A stretch of DNA of 64,000 bases from Climacteris rufus. Taxonomy: Eukaryota; Chordata; Aves; Passeriformes; Climacteridae. A program made the translations under genes and the position numbers. This document shows, piece after piece, positions 27,401-42,400 of this stretch (its first letter is position 1; each line of letters opens with the position of its first letter). Location of the stretch: contig VZRZ01007703.1 in the NCBI GenBank assembly GCA_013398175.1, positions 1,215,069 through 1,279,068 of the forward strand, written 5' to 3'. The notes beneath the pieces were generated by a model. It ran no database searches. It was given only the letters and a program-made list of their open reading frames with translations, and had not been told where the DNA came from.

Positions 27401-30400
27401 TTCTGAAAAGCAAAGACCAGCATGGCTTGGATGCAGTATCCAAACTCCATATATCAAAGAAAGCAATGGTATGTACTGGCAAGTCTACTTTGTCTCCTTT
27501 TTATAACAGATACTTTCAACATCTGAAGGAGAAGAGAGAAAATTAGAAGAAGAATGGAAAGCCATCACTTTTGGCACAAGTTAAAAAAGAGTCACTGTCA
27601 AAAAAACCCCATGTTCTGCCAGTCTAACATGGATAGGGGGTCTCTGCTAACAGAATTGCTGGGCAGGTTCCACATGAGGTCCATGTGGAACCATGCAGAC
27701 ATCTTTCAGCACACACCAGGATGGTGATCTGACCAGCACTGAAACCACTGGATGCAGGCATTTAAATGAGAGTCGTATTGGCAAAGATCAGATGGTCAGG
27801 TGCTGCTTTCATTAGAGAAAGCTGAGATAGGAAATATCACAGATTCTGTGTTTAAGCTGAGGTTGGGCAGAACAAAGCCAATTGAGTCCAAAGCCAAAGC
27901 AACAGAGTCTGAAACCATAATTAGATCTACAGAATTACTTCTGGGCTAAGCAATGTCAGAGTGGTCAGAAGAGTATGGTGAGGGGAACATAATTATAAAT
28001 GCTTGCCAAAGCTTTGTGGTGGTCCAAAATGTTCTAAAAATGCTGCAGCATGGTCCAAGCATTCCCCAGTCTTCTCAAGGGAGGCAGGAGGATCTGAGGT
28101 CATCCCCCTTAAAGAAGCATAGAGAATATATTCATTTCTATGTTCATATTCCTTTTAGTTGATTGCTTAGTGCTAGAACAAGCAGGTATACACCAGACAC
28201 ACAGAGCTATTGAAAATCAGGTCAAAGGACAGCATGTCACTGCAAAAGTCCCTGCAAGTGTCACTGTATGCCATGCAGTGCTGAAAGGCAGCTTTTGGTG
28301 AAGACTAGAAACTTACTTGTCAAGATGGTAAGCACAAAACTGAAAAGTAAACTGAAAAAAATCCTGAACAGCCTACACAAAGCACACATCCTCAGGTGTG
28401 AGGCAGTTAACAACAGCAGATGTTCATCCCATTCCATCCATGACTAGGTAATGCATCCACATACACCCTACAGACACTGGAAAGGGGAAATATTCAAGCC
28501 TCACTGTTATGCATATACATATTTTAGGGAAATTCAGGCAGTAGCCTAGCACTTAGACAAATGCAATCAATAGTTCTAAATGTCACTATAATTTCTGAAG
28601 CAGACTTCCATTTACAAATGTTCAAAAATGACACCTAATATATAGAAGTACTCCACAATGTTGAAATAACCTATCTCCAAAGTAGGAAATGTTCCAATTT
28701 TGAAGCATCGAGAAACTGATGCTAAAAACTAATGGCTAGGGTTATCTCTATACTTTGTAATGGAGGATAAGGCAGAAATCCTTGAGCTAGCTAAGTCTGA
28801 GCAGGCAAGTGCATTCACCAGGGAGAGTGCTGTACTGAACAATATAGCTGCACTGCTACTAGTTTTGAAATAAGCTTGACTGCCTCTAGTTCAAGCAACC
28901 CTTCAACATTATATTGCACTGCATTGGAACAAAAGAAAACAAACAAAACAAACTTTGTGTTTGCTTCTTGTGTCATTCCAGCATAGACCCAGAAACTAAA
29001 CAACAATCACACGGGTTTCATCCTGCTTGTGTCTTCCATGATATGTAACACATTTTTATAGCTTTTACTCTTAGAGTTAAAGGGTTCAGCGGTCCCCAAA
29101 GCAAGACAAAAAAGAAGGAGTATTCAAAGTGGAAGAGCCAAGTACTTTCCAATAAACTTTGTTTTTACCCTCAGATTGCAGAAGCAGAAGAATGTACAAC
29201 AGCTGAGAAGACAAAGTCTGTTTAGGAAGAGCATAATGGCGCTGGGGGAAAATGCCCACAGAGCATAGTTATTACTTTTTCTTCAGCAGTTCATAATTAA
29301 GACCTAAAGTGTCCCCCAGAAAGCTCCAGGAAACTCTCTAGTAATTCAAATCATAGGTTGTGTAAAGACATAGTTAATGAGTTCCATAGCCTAGGAGTTC
29401 AGCAAGTAATAAAAAAAATAGAAAAACATCATGACTAAACCCAGCATTTTCAGTTATATTAGCCAGGATGAAGTGAGTAAAACTATGAAACACTGCCAAT
29501 GGAGCAGAAGTTCAGAAGGTATTCATTCCTGTGGCTTAGTCAAATGCCTCATAGCACTCATTTCACACTGTCTAGTAATACTTACTGAAGCATCTGACAT
29601 TAACTAAACAGACAAGTTAATAAATTAGATAATTAGTCTCTTCTGCTGAATAGTATCTTAATATACCTCTCTGTGGATTTTTCCTACTCTGCTTAAATAG
29701 TGCCCTTCAACAGCTATAAAGTGAATGTCAAAGCTCATTTGCATCAAATGTGATAGGAATGTTGAAAGAAGAATGCAAATCAGTACATTTTTTAAGCTTA
29801 CTGCCCCTCTCGTTCATATCCCTATCAGAAGACGGATTCAACCTCACTGCAAGAGCTATCAAAATAGAAACCTCAGACAAGAACCACAGCATTTTGAGGA
29901 AGGATATGCCTTTTGCATTATCTGATAGGTGCACAGCACTGAAAGAAAAATACATTATAAAAAAAAACAATTCAGAAACATTTATGTTGAAAGAGTGTAG
30001 AAACAATCTAAAAAATAGCATCACTAATAATGTACAATACATCAAGTTAAAAAAAATCAAAACCTATCCCACCACAAAACAAAATAACTTTGGATAGGTC
30101 TTCACAGTATTTGCAGGCAACTGAGCACTCACACTCACCTGAAAGAAAATGCAGGCATACTTATTACTACTTAGCAGGTATCACATGACAAATGCCTTCA
30201 GGCCTCTTTCCAAGACACTTCATGATACTACACCCTGAAAGTGCTAAAAACTCGAAGTTTAGTACAATATAACCAAAATCTCTTCTCTGTGCAGCACTAA
30301 GTAGTGAAGAAAAAGAGGCGTATGGAACCAGCATGTGTCAGAGGGAACTCTGACTGAGTGAGCACCTACTCTTTATGACATTTATAACTTGCATATGTAT

Positions 30401-33400
30401 ATATCTGTATGCACAATAATAATAATAATTACAATATCACTAACAATGTCACTAAAGATCACTAATAATATTAAATTCTTTCCGATGAACCACTTGTTTA
30501 TCCTTACAGGTAATTTTTACCTCTTCTTCAAAAACTTTAAAATTTAAAATAATATACAAATTCAGGAATATTGATCAAGACACGTGAAATCACTATTCAC
30601 TGTTTTTAACATTAGTTCATGTTGTATTACTTGCATACAGATAATGTAACCTGACAGCTGCACCTTGCTATTATTCTTTGTGACAGCCAAGGTATGGCAT
30701 TACACAGCTCATTTTGTAGTGCTTCTGCATTTCTATCTCTAAAGCCCACTATGATTTCTATGCTATTTTTCACTCACCCAGTACCTACCTTTTTTCCATT
30801 GCCAAGTTGTCCTTTCCATACTCATGGACAACACATTAGTTATAAAATCTCTTTCCTAAATTTCTACCTGCTTATCCTAGTTTTCCACAAGAAACTCAGA
30901 TCTAGCTTTTATTATCAATCAATTTCTTCTAGAGCTTCCTTTATATTCCATTTGGGCAGGGAACTGGGTGGCAACACCTGTTTTCTCAGATCAGCCAGTT
31001 GGCTCCCCACCAGGCTAGAAAGCTCAGCTAATGTTCTACTAGTTTGGCTCCTGGTATGTGGTAAATGTGACTCCCATCAGAAAGAGGCATCTAAGGGATT
31101 GAAAAAGCTGCAATTCTCCCAGGTATTTTAAATCAGCACCACATCACTGGGTTTTCATAAAAATTGGTTTAAAAACCACACCTGCCCCTAATGGACTTGT
31201 TCCAGGGATGAAACACAAATTTTCATTTGGGAAGGTTGAACAAACCACCATGTTCTGTGCCATGCAGTGAAGACTCCTGACCTCCCTAACAAGTCATGCT
31301 CACTCTATAACTACATGACGTGCTTTACAATGAGAAAGTAACTAACATTGTGATATATAAATCAAAATCTTCTATGGGAGCTTATTTCTCTGTTTGAATA
31401 GTTGACAGACTGTATAAAGCTTATCCAGCAAAACCTGATTGAGAAGAGAAATCTGAGCCATACATGCTCTACGCTGTTCTAAGTCATCTTGATCTGAGAT
31501 TTGCATAAGGGAATTTCCAAACAGGACAGCTTAAAGACTGTGTAAATGCTTTACTCTAGTAAAGCACTAATGGAGAACATCTGGTATTGGGTGTTTTTGT
31601 GGCCAGGCTTGGCAGGACAGAGGTTGCAGAGGAGGCCTTTTTGAGAAGAGGCCAGGTGTCCATGGACAAGTGGGGGCATCTCTGGGAAATTTTATTTAAG
31701 AAAGGACAAAAAATGTCAAGCAAAGACAGGAGGAGGTGAAAAAAGAGTGAGAAACAGTAGAGGGAACCCCAAGGTTGGAGGAGAGAGTGCTTCATGGCAG
31801 AGCAAATATTCCCTGCAGCCTGTGGATGACATACATGGAGAAGAAAAGCATGAGAATAAAGGAATGGCAGAGAGAAACCCCCACGCCTTGATCATAACCT
31901 CTCAACACCCCTTTTGCACCCCTTGCTTACTCTCTGAAGGAACTTGGACTGAGTGTAACTCACAGTGATAACAAAGGAGGAGGAGTCTGGGAGAAGGTCA
32001 AGCTGAGCCTGGGAAAATGGAGAGGAAAGCTGTTGTTTTAATGTTTGTCTCTGTTGTTTCCCACTACCCACATTAGTAATTTTTTTAACTGGCAATAAAT
32101 TAAGTAAGTCTTCCCCCACTAGACTCTGTTTGCTTACCATGGTAACTGGTAAGCAGTCTCCCTGTCTTTATCTCAAAGAGTTCACAGGTTCATTCCTGTT
32201 CCCTTTTCTCTCCCATCCTGCCAGGCAGAGGAATGAGCAAGCAGCTAGGTAGGAGTTTGGCTGCTAGCCTACACTAAGCCACCACACCTCTCAGCTAAAA
32301 AATCCCACAAGCAAGTCAACAAGCATGAAGATAAAACTGACTTCAGTGTTTTGTTTTTTATTGAAATGGATAACTAAACCCTGTTCAGATACATGGAGAA
32401 ATACTCTGTAGGAAAAGATATAGTCATATATTTGCTACAGAATTTAGTCAAAACACTGTGATTCTCCCCTTCCCAAAGGGATTTGATTAGAGAATCACTC
32501 AGAGAGGCTCTATGAGAAACTGTAAAACATCTGAGAAGGCACAGAATGTATTAACCCCTGTCACTGTACAGAAAAGAGCTTTGTACATGAGGGAGTTGGA
32601 GAAAAGCCAGAGTACAAGTACTCAAATATCACTGCGTGCTGAAAGAAGCTGTGCCTGTGAGCTTTTTCTCAACAGACAGAAAGAGAAAAGACTTCTGACA
32701 TTATTAATATGAGGGTGCACAGCAGTGAAAAATCACTAAGCTGAGAAATGACAGGTTCTCAAAAATATAGAAAGGAGATTCAAGACTTGAAAGTGATTGT
32801 GCAGGAGAATTACAGAAAGTTTCTGCAAATCAACTATAAAGTGAACATTTGATGGATGAGTGCTAGACATTAAGCCTGAATTAATTTGGCACTATGACAT
32901 TACTGGATATACACTGGAGGTTTGCTTGCGATAAGAGCATAGTACTGACAGCAGAAAAGGAGTATTTCTTGTCAAATTACTTGAATGGGTAGGACAGAAA
33001 AGATGGAAAATTCTAATTTAGGTTGCTGAAGCTGCTGGAAAAATTACTAGCAAGCCATAAAAGTAATCGACAGAGCTCCATAAAGACAGAGCAAAACCCT
33101 AATAATAATCTAATTTAAGGACAGAAGAAGAATGTGGGTTTGGGAGTTCAGAAGGCATTTACACATCCCAGCACTGTTTAGAGGCTTAGACAGTTGGTAA
33201 TTAAACAGTGGACAGTACTGCATAATCAGTCCTCCAAACCACAGATGAAAATAAGAGTGAGATGCTTTGGAACCATCAAGAATCATGAATACAGATATCT
33301 GCATCTTGCATTTCTTAGCGAAGAGCTGGTTTCTAGGAGCAGAAGCGTTATGGTGAAATCTTTGTCCCATTGAAATTGAAAGAGAAATTTCTGGGGCTTA

Positions 33401-36400
33401 TTGTGTATACTACTTAGGTATACTACCTAAGCATTTATAAACAACAAGTTTATATGAGTATGTGCCTCTCATATCTTTCAGGAAAATCAACAGGATACAT
33501 GACTTACGATAATGCACAAACTGGAGCTTGTATTATTGAAAGAACTCACATGCTTTTTCATACTCACTGACAAGTACATTGGTGTGCTTTATTAGTTTTC
33601 TCCCAAAACAATGATTTTGGATTTTCTGGCCTACTAATGGCAATAAGCATCCTTCTATAACAAGTGGAGCAGATCTTCAGAGGAAGCACCTCTTTACATC
33701 AAAACTTGAAACTAATAACTGGTGAAACAGGCTTATGCTTCTCTTTAACTCAAGAAAAAGCAGAAGCCACAACCACTGACAATAGTAATCTAGACAATGG
33801 TTGTTTTCAATTTGTATTATGAGCAAAGATTGCTCTTGTTGTCAGGTAAGATATTATTCTACTCAACTCAACCTGGCTGCCATCATAAGAGATTTTTTTT
33901 TTTAAGTTTATACAATTACAGTCATAATACCCTCAGTAAGTCCACAGACAACACCAAGGTGGTTAAGAGTGTTGATCTGCTGGAGGGCAGAAAGACTCTG
34001 GACGGGCTGGATCAATGGCCCAAGGCCAGTGGTATGAGATTCAACAAGGCCAAGTGTCAGGTCCTGCAGTGCTACAGGCTGGGGGACAAGGGGCTGGAAA
34101 TTTGCCTGTTGGAAAAGGACCTAGGGGTGCTGGTTAATATCAGCTGAAGATGAGCCAGTGTATGCTCAGATAGCCAAGAAGGCCAATGGCATCCTGGGCT
34201 GTGTCAGAAACAGTGTGGCCAGGAGGCCAAGGCAGTGATTGTGCGCCTGTATTTGGCACTGGTGGGGCCACACCTCAAATCCTGGATTCGTGTTTGGGCC
34301 CCTCCGTACAGGAAAGACATTGAGGGGCTGGAGCAAATCCAGAGAAGGGCAACATAGATGGGGAAGGGTCTGGAGTAGCTGAGGGAGCTGGGGTTATTTA
34401 GCCTGAAGAAAAGGAGGCCCAGGGGAGACCTTATCACTCTCTACAACTCTGTGAGAGGAGGCTGTAGCCAGGTGGAAGTCAGTGTATTCTCTCAGATAAC
34501 AAGCAACAGGACAAGGGGAAATGGGCTCAGGTTGCACCAGGGGAGGTTCAGATTGGATATTATGAGAATTTTCTTCACAGTAAGAGAGGGTAAGCATTGG
34601 AACTACTAGGTTGCCTAGGGAATTGGTGCAGTCATCATCCCTGGAAGTGTTCAACAAATGAATGGACATGGCACTCTATGAAATGTTTTAGTGGACATGG
34701 TGGTATTAGGTCAAAGATTGGACTTGATGACCTTGCAGACCTTTTCCAGCCTTAATGATTCTAGGATTCTAATAATTTATTTTGTATTGTTATCTCCCAA
34801 GGTCTTACCAACTTGATCAAAGATATAAACACAGCCATGGAATGTATCAGGGTTGCTATTAAAGCAATCAAATTTAGCCATACTCTAAATGGTTATGAAA
34901 CCAATTAGCTGCTGGTCTGAATTCATTTGGTTGTACTCAAACCATTTCCTGTCAAACATCTGCAGAGGATCAAGTTATTAATCATGGTTTTGCCACAGAA
35001 TTTTGCACTTATTTCTTTAATCCATTTCTTTCAGACTTTTCCTTATTTCTTTGTTCTAATTTCAATTTAAGGTGGAACAGTCTTTATATATTAAACTAGG
35101 AAATTTTTTATACCATTACTCTCTGTGTATCAGTTATGAATTCACTTCTACCCCAGCCACACATTTTTTGCTGATGCTGGGTGTTTTTGCATGATGTTTT
35201 CACTTGGAATCTCACCCTACTCCCACTGAAGTCATTCAGTTGGAATCTCCATCACTTTGAATAATCATTATACTGAGCAAAGCAAAGAAATATGCAATAG
35301 TTAGACTGGAGGAAAAAGTCTGTTACTTTACAGAAAAATATTGCTGGGTTGGAAGTAGAGCTAAACAAATTCTAGAATTCATAAAAATTAGCATAATATT
35401 TTTTCCTTTGTGATCATGTTTGCTGACTGAGAAGTTTGTACATTTTGCTTTTGTTTCAAATGTATACCCCAGCTTTCCAGTAAAATCTGCTACAGTAAGT
35501 GTAAGGCAATATCTTTTCACAAGTGCTGGATGGAGATGTGTTTTGTTCTGATAAAAACTGCCCCAATACAAGTGAAGAAGTTCAGACGAGTAAGTGGTGC
35601 ATGGAGGAGGAAAGTGACTAAGCTAAAGACTTCAAAAGTAAACAAGAATCCTAAAAAGGGAGAGACTGCAGATCCAAGCTCCTCTTGCCAATTGTATTTT
35701 TGCCCTTATTCCATGAAAAAAGCATAAATTCTCTCCCACAGTCTGGCAGACACTTTCCTCTGTCTGCATTTAATCAACATTTTCCTAGTACAGGCCCAGT
35801 TTTCCCTCCTTCAACTTCTATCAATTGTCCTTCATTAAGAAAGAAAATCACATTTTCCTTCTCTTGTTCTGTAATTTCTTCCAGCTCAGCCTTCCTCTAG
35901 ACATGATGCAGGTGAGATCACCCATCCACTACCCTATCAAGTACTAACAGGTATAATTTGTCTCTTTAGGTGTTGCAAACACTAGCTAACATTCTTCCAA
36001 TGCACCCAAAGGAATTCAAGGGTGCTTTGGATTGAGAAATGCTGTATGGAAACAAACTTGCATAGTGTTAATAAATGCAATATGACCACCTATGGCAAGA
36101 ATAAAAACCCACCAAACAAAAATTTGCACGGGCTTCAAGGAGCTTGGGATGAGGTCTTTGGCACTTGCATTCCTGGAGACAGGGATGGAAGGGGGAAACG
36201 GGATCCTTGAAACTGTCCAGTTTATTCACAGAAAGACTATTTAAGGTCATACCAAGCTCTTCTTGTCTGTGCATGTTCTGTATATCATAAATAACCACTG
36301 AAGGGAATAATTACTGTTGGGTCTATTTCATAAAGAAGATGGTATTTGAATTTTAGAATAACAGGAAATAGAGCTGTGTGTTAAGCTTGAAATAGATTTT

Positions 36401-39400
36401 CATCCTTTCTAGACAAACTTCTCATGGCAAGCAATATCACATTTCACCAGAAGATTGGTTCCCTGCAACTGGACAAAATTAACTCCTTTTTCCCCCCTCT
36501 CTCAAAATGTTACATTTTCATATATATGACCTACACTAGGACAGAGTTATCAAGTTATTATGTGACTAATTATACAATAGTATCAATTTGACTTCGGGTG
36601 GGAATTAATTCTGCCAGTCTGTCTTACATCCAAGATAATATGAAGTTATTTTGTACATGCACACACACACCTGATTTTTCCACTACTCAAAGTGTATCCA
36701 GTGTGGAAGTACAAGCAACTTTTAGTGGTTTTAATATTACTAAAAAAGACTTTTAAATAATTTTCATCTATTCAGGGTGGTATGTAGTTCTTTGCACAAA
36801 GGAAAACAAAACACAGAACTAAAAGCAATACCTCTTTAGCAACTCTCCAGTATTTCTGAAAATGCTAATATTTCCCTTCTATTTAGTTTAACCTTGGGAA
36901 CCAGATTTAAAGTACTGACTTACAGAAAATCTCTACAATGGCCAAGTTAAATAAAGAACCTGATTATTTTCAGAATATCTTGTAAGTCATATGTGTTATG
37001 ATCTGACCTTCTGGAGCTGGTTTACTCGCATTTGTTTTGTCTGGATCCTTCACCTTGGATTTACTTGTGTCTTTTCTTCTCTCTATATCTTTAACTGAAA
37101 AGTAAGGGAAGAAAAAAGTCAATTAATCTATAAACAATGCAGTTAGAAGCATGTCATTTTCTTCTTCCAGATAAAGTAGTTGCACACAACATCTTAAGAT
37201 ATGCTTAGGTAATGAGTGACTGTTTCTGGGTTTTCCCTCCCTCTGTTTAGGTTTATTAATTTTATGGATCTTTCCCCATTCTATCACCACTAAAGTTCTC
37301 AAAACTGACTCTCTTCGCACAGGAGAGTCCAAATAGTGACATCATCACCTAAGCCCATGCAGACAAGATCCCACACTGGAAACATAGTCCAGAAAAATTG
37401 GCAAAGCTAGCTGGGCAAAGTCCAGCATTGCAGACTTCCACTCCAAGTCAGTCAACACAAAAGCACATAAGCCAGCTGTTACACTATCCTCTTTACAGAA
37501 TCAGCTTAGATCCCATGGCCACATCTGTATTCAGGGCACCAAATACTCCCATGAGTGCAAGGTTGCTCCAGAGTTGAGACTTCAAGAGTTTCCTGTTCCA
37601 CAAGTGGGTGGAATACCTCCCTTACCATGTCCCAGATCTCTCATAGCAGCCAAGCAGAACTCAGCTTGGTTAGCAATTCCTAATATCACATTAGTAGCCA
37701 GTATTGCTCTACTAATATTCTGAAAGGTTCTGACAAAATCATTGCTAAAGTCACGTATTAGGAATAAAAATCCCTTCCAGAATTTCTTAGAGTGCTAATT
37801 GGTATCCACACTCCAGCTGTCTGCAATGGCCAGGAAAAGCTTAAAACAATGAAGCTGAGAATATCTTCCATAGAAAATAAAATTCTATTCCAATTACACA
37901 TTTTAGTTTAAGTAAAATTGGATTATGACTGACATTCATCCAAGCAGGCACTCAGCCTCCACCAGGACCAAAGTCTCTCTGTGCTACACCATTCAAAAAA
38001 ACACTGTGAGGGTGTGAAAAGAGGTTATCTGTCTCTTGACTATATAACACAGTACAATCATTCTGCTGCACATTAGTGGAATCAAAGTGAAATGGATTTC
38101 ACTAATTTACCCAACAGTATGTGGAATATCTGCATTGACCAGGACTTGGAGCTCCAAGCTCCAATCCAAAACACAGTCATAAGACTAAGGTCTAAAAAAG
38201 ACAACGAGCCGCTGTCAAACATCTGAATGTGATTTTCTCAGTATGATAACCCTTTGCAGAACCTACAGCACTCACATTCCAGGTACAAAGGTGAGAACAA
38301 CCCAAAGTTTTTGAAAAATACCTGAAGTTTTGACTCCTCTTCTTACTAAGACAGCATGTGTAACTGTGCATCATCTCTGCCTTTAGCAAACAGTTGTGAA
38401 ACTGATTTGGGAGCAAATTCAAGTCCACAAGTTTGTTGGGGAGTCAGTTTTTACCAAGGGAGACCTTGGTTATTGGCTGGGTTACAAAATGCCAAAAAAC
38501 CACCAGCTCTTAGTCAGAAGTCTGGATTTAATCCTTAACTGAACAAGACTGACTAAAACAAGAGAGGTGAAATAACCAGAATAATACCAGCCAAAAAGGA
38601 TGCTGTTGCTCAGCCTTCTGAGAGCATTCCTTTGAGAAAAGCCCAAGTGCAATCCAAGGAGATACTTGATGGCCTCCTCTAATGCTAGTGCTATTGAGGG
38701 CTAAATCTCCAGAGAAATAGTACAGAAGTTTGAAAACATTCAAAGGAGACAAGTTGGTCACACCCTGACAGATTTCTGGATTTGGGAACTGTCAAAATTC
38801 TAACCATATAGGAAGAAGAGACAAGACACCATTTTTACTCAAATATTTACACTGACAAAAATTTTATCTAGCACACATTTTTACATCTGCATTTTCCAAG
38901 GAACAAAATCTCCATTGATCTTAGTTCATTAAATACTATATACTAGAATAAGAACATATACCTGGCTATATAAAGAAAAATACTCTTTTAAAAATAAAAT
39001 TTTATTGTAAGCTTGAGAATTCTTAGTACATCAGTTAGTACTCAGCAGCATTAAACCCATACTTCCAATACACTAAACCAGATGACATTCTCAAAGCTCT
39101 TTATATGTTTGACCTTTTTTCATCTCAAGAATTTGTGACCACATGGCAGAGAACAGGGTAAAAAACTTATAATACAGGACAGCAAAAGAGAAGGATTTGT
39201 ATGTATACTGTATCTGGTTTTACTCATGGAAGGCATCACATTTTTAACTGAAACTCCAGCCTTATTAAAAACTACATGTTTTCACATGCAGCAAAGAGAA
39301 TATACTAAATAGAGCAAGCCCCATATTCTTAAATGAAGTTGCCAGCTCTACTGTTCCTAAAGGCCATTTAAAAAACAGCTACACTTATTATTATAAAATT

Positions 39401-42400
39401 TGCTGTCGCTTTCTGTGGGCTTCTCTTTAACACTAAAGTAATCTGTGGTTTTGTGGGTTTCCTAACCAGGACAGAACTTAAGGTAGTAAATACACAGCTG
39501 TAGTGATGAAAAGCTAGAAGGACTTTGACACACACCACATCAAGTACTTAGCATATTTTGTCTTGTTCTGGTTTTAAGAGAAAAGTGGTTTAGTGATGAT
39601 GGTGAGAAAAGTTCAGTGTCAGGGAATTCAGCAGGCTTTCAAATATACTCCTACACTTCCACATTTTTGTATTTATCAACCAAATCCCCACTGAACATAT
39701 TAAAAACCTTTAATGTGAGGAACAAGATAAATCAGATAAAATGCATATATATCACTATGATATAGGCATTAAGAGTGTGTCTTGGTCATATAAAAAATAA
39801 ATTTGTAAACATATTTGACTGCTGAAGACCATTAAGAAATCAGCCTTTCATACTATTGAACTAGCAACTAGTTGCTCGCTGGCATAGCTATAACATTGTT
39901 TCAATAAAAAGGAAAATTTTTAAGTATCGGAATATAGCTCTTTCTTTCCACTCACTGAAGAGTCTTTCCATGAGATACCAACTAATTTCCTAATGAAATC
40001 AGGAAGAAAGGGATATCAATCCAGTGGAAACAAAGATAACCCAATGCAAGAATCTACTGTGCAATCAGTTCACACCTCCCCCTGTTCTCGTGCCACTTCA
40101 TGTATGTGGCTTTGATTAGCCTTCCACGGCAGAAAAACCTGTTTTTCCATTGCCCCCCTTTGTGTAAGACTTGTTACCATTTCGAAAGTTACATTAAATA
40201 TCTGATCAATTCTGTACTTCAGCCATAAAGAGAAACTTACTTCTGAACTGGCCTTGTGCTGGCTTACTCTCCTTGTCTTCACTGAATGCAATGATCTGAA
40301 GGGCATAATTTTGATCTGGAATGAGACCTTGTATAATTGCTTTGGTTGCAGTATTTTGAAGAATTAATTGATTCGTTTTTCCACCTATAGGAGAAAAGAA
40401 AAAAATCCAACAAAGATATAACTTTGTTTGCTTTTCTTATAGCACAGTAAATGCAATGATTCAAAAATACCTCAAGCCCTACCATGACCTAAGTGTTCCC
40501 ACCTTTCCCACTTTTGGGATTACCCATACAGCCAGGGAAGAGGGCATCCCAGAAAAGCAACGAGTCAGGCAGTCTAACCACTATTCTTTAATAGAAACAC
40601 TCTCAAGATGAATCAATCTGCCTTTGTATCTGGCCTTCATGAAACAGCCATGGTGTCCAGCAAAGTGATTAAATAAGAAAAAAATAAACATTTTTCAAAA
40701 ATCTATCAAGTTTGGTAACATCACACCCACAGGCTTCCACACTGCTCTGTGATTGACTGCCTGCTCCAACCCCATTGTTCCCACATCATCTCTGAACACT
40801 CTCTTTGCCAACTTCCTTTGGGCAAGGAAATTCTCACATATAAATAAAAATATTAAACATTTCTAAGTCCATTTTAATACAAAGATTGCATACAAATATA
40901 TATTTAGCTGTATGTTAAAACTGTTTCTATATCTAAATTTAATTTTAAATGTACAGAAGTAGTACTTCTATAGCTATATACAGTCACTTTGTAGTCTATC
41001 TTTTCAAGTTTTCATTCAAAAAAATTCAAATGTTGCTTGGTGTTTAATTATTTTTGATCTTTTCTGGAGATCTCACTAAGGGATAGGGAGATCCACTTTA
41101 AAAGTTTGACTGAATTAGGGTTCCAAGGCTTTCCCTTGAACGCTTCCTAGACTACCTTTCTTCCAGTGGGGTGTAAGGAAAAGACAGATGAGCAGTGACA
41201 ATTCCCAGAGACTGCACATGGAGCATAACTAGCATTCACCCACTTCTGCCACCTTAAGTATTCAATTCCCATTTTCTGTGCCTGACCACCCTCTAGTGAA
41301 ATCCATCTCTTCTGTTGACTGGACAATATTCCGTTTTCCAAAGCTTGCTCACAGTTTCTTCATCCTGGAGCATGACACTACACTCTGAAAATCTTTTAAA
41401 CCTTAGGAAGACAGTTCTTTCATCTTAAAAGAGAACGTACAGACTTTTACCTGAACTTGGAGTGACAAGAAGCTTATATCCAGTGAATTGCCCTTTGGGG
41501 GCTTTCCAGGAGATCTGTACACTATCAGGACTCACTACATTATATCTTAGTCTTGTTGGTGGGGACACTGCAAGTTTGGAAAGAAAACAACATTTTAAAT
41601 TCAAATAAAAATAACCACCAATTAAACAAACAAACACATATAGGAAGACAACACAAAATTTTAATGGTAAAGGATGCAAGTTATTCAAATGTCACATACA
41701 TCAGTTAATTAGTTTGTAAAATGACATCCCCAGGTGCACTACTTCCCTCAGACAGACCTTTTATTTATCTCTTTACAAAACAAACTAACAACCTAACAGC
41801 AGAGGACAGAAAGACAAACAATGTTAGATGTTAAGACACTAGTTTAGCAGGCAAAGCTGATAATAAAAATGCTCTTTGTTAATATATGGGAATTAAAATT
41901 GCTCTCCTTGCTTCCAATGACAATATGCATGACCTAGACTCCTTGACCTCCCATTACTGTGGGCATTTCCCCACATTTAATGTCACCCAGGGCCAAATTT
42001 TCAAATCCTTGTGAAGAGAGAATAACCAAGAGAACAGATAGGCATGCACAAGGCAGAGGGAATATCAGCTGCCCAATTTTCAAACCTGGCTTAAGCAGCA
42101 CAAAGACTTGCAGCTGCAAACACTGCTTCAGTCTCATTAAGACTGGCAGGCATGCACAAGCAAGTCAAGACTTAGGAGTAATCTGGATGGTAAGCAGATC
42201 TGGCTTTTATTTGTACTGTGCCATCACCTAGGTTTCAAACTGAAGCAGCAGGTGAAATGAATAAAAGCATGAAATGATTGAGAAAGAGGTGATGTATCAA
42301 TGAAGCAACCCACACAAGAACAAATGGAAAAACTGCCCTGTGTTGTTACCCCATGTTGCAACTTTGTGTCTCTGCATATAAACTAGTTTTTCCCACTTTT

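Larger units (their letters stand above)
16604..37007 (-). other. COL14A1 intron 5 (20.4 kb)
   Basis: The largest intron in the window, separating the linker exon from VWA-1. Recognised contents are a CR1 at 23472-24250, a perfect hairpin at 27666-27692, an ATT-type microsatellite near 30416-30432, an ERVL-type LTR at 31571-32286, and a plus-strand CR1 at 33928-34771. The rest (16604-23470, 24251-31570, 32287-33927, 34772-37007) is AT-rich with only short chance open frames. Confidence 0.85.
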
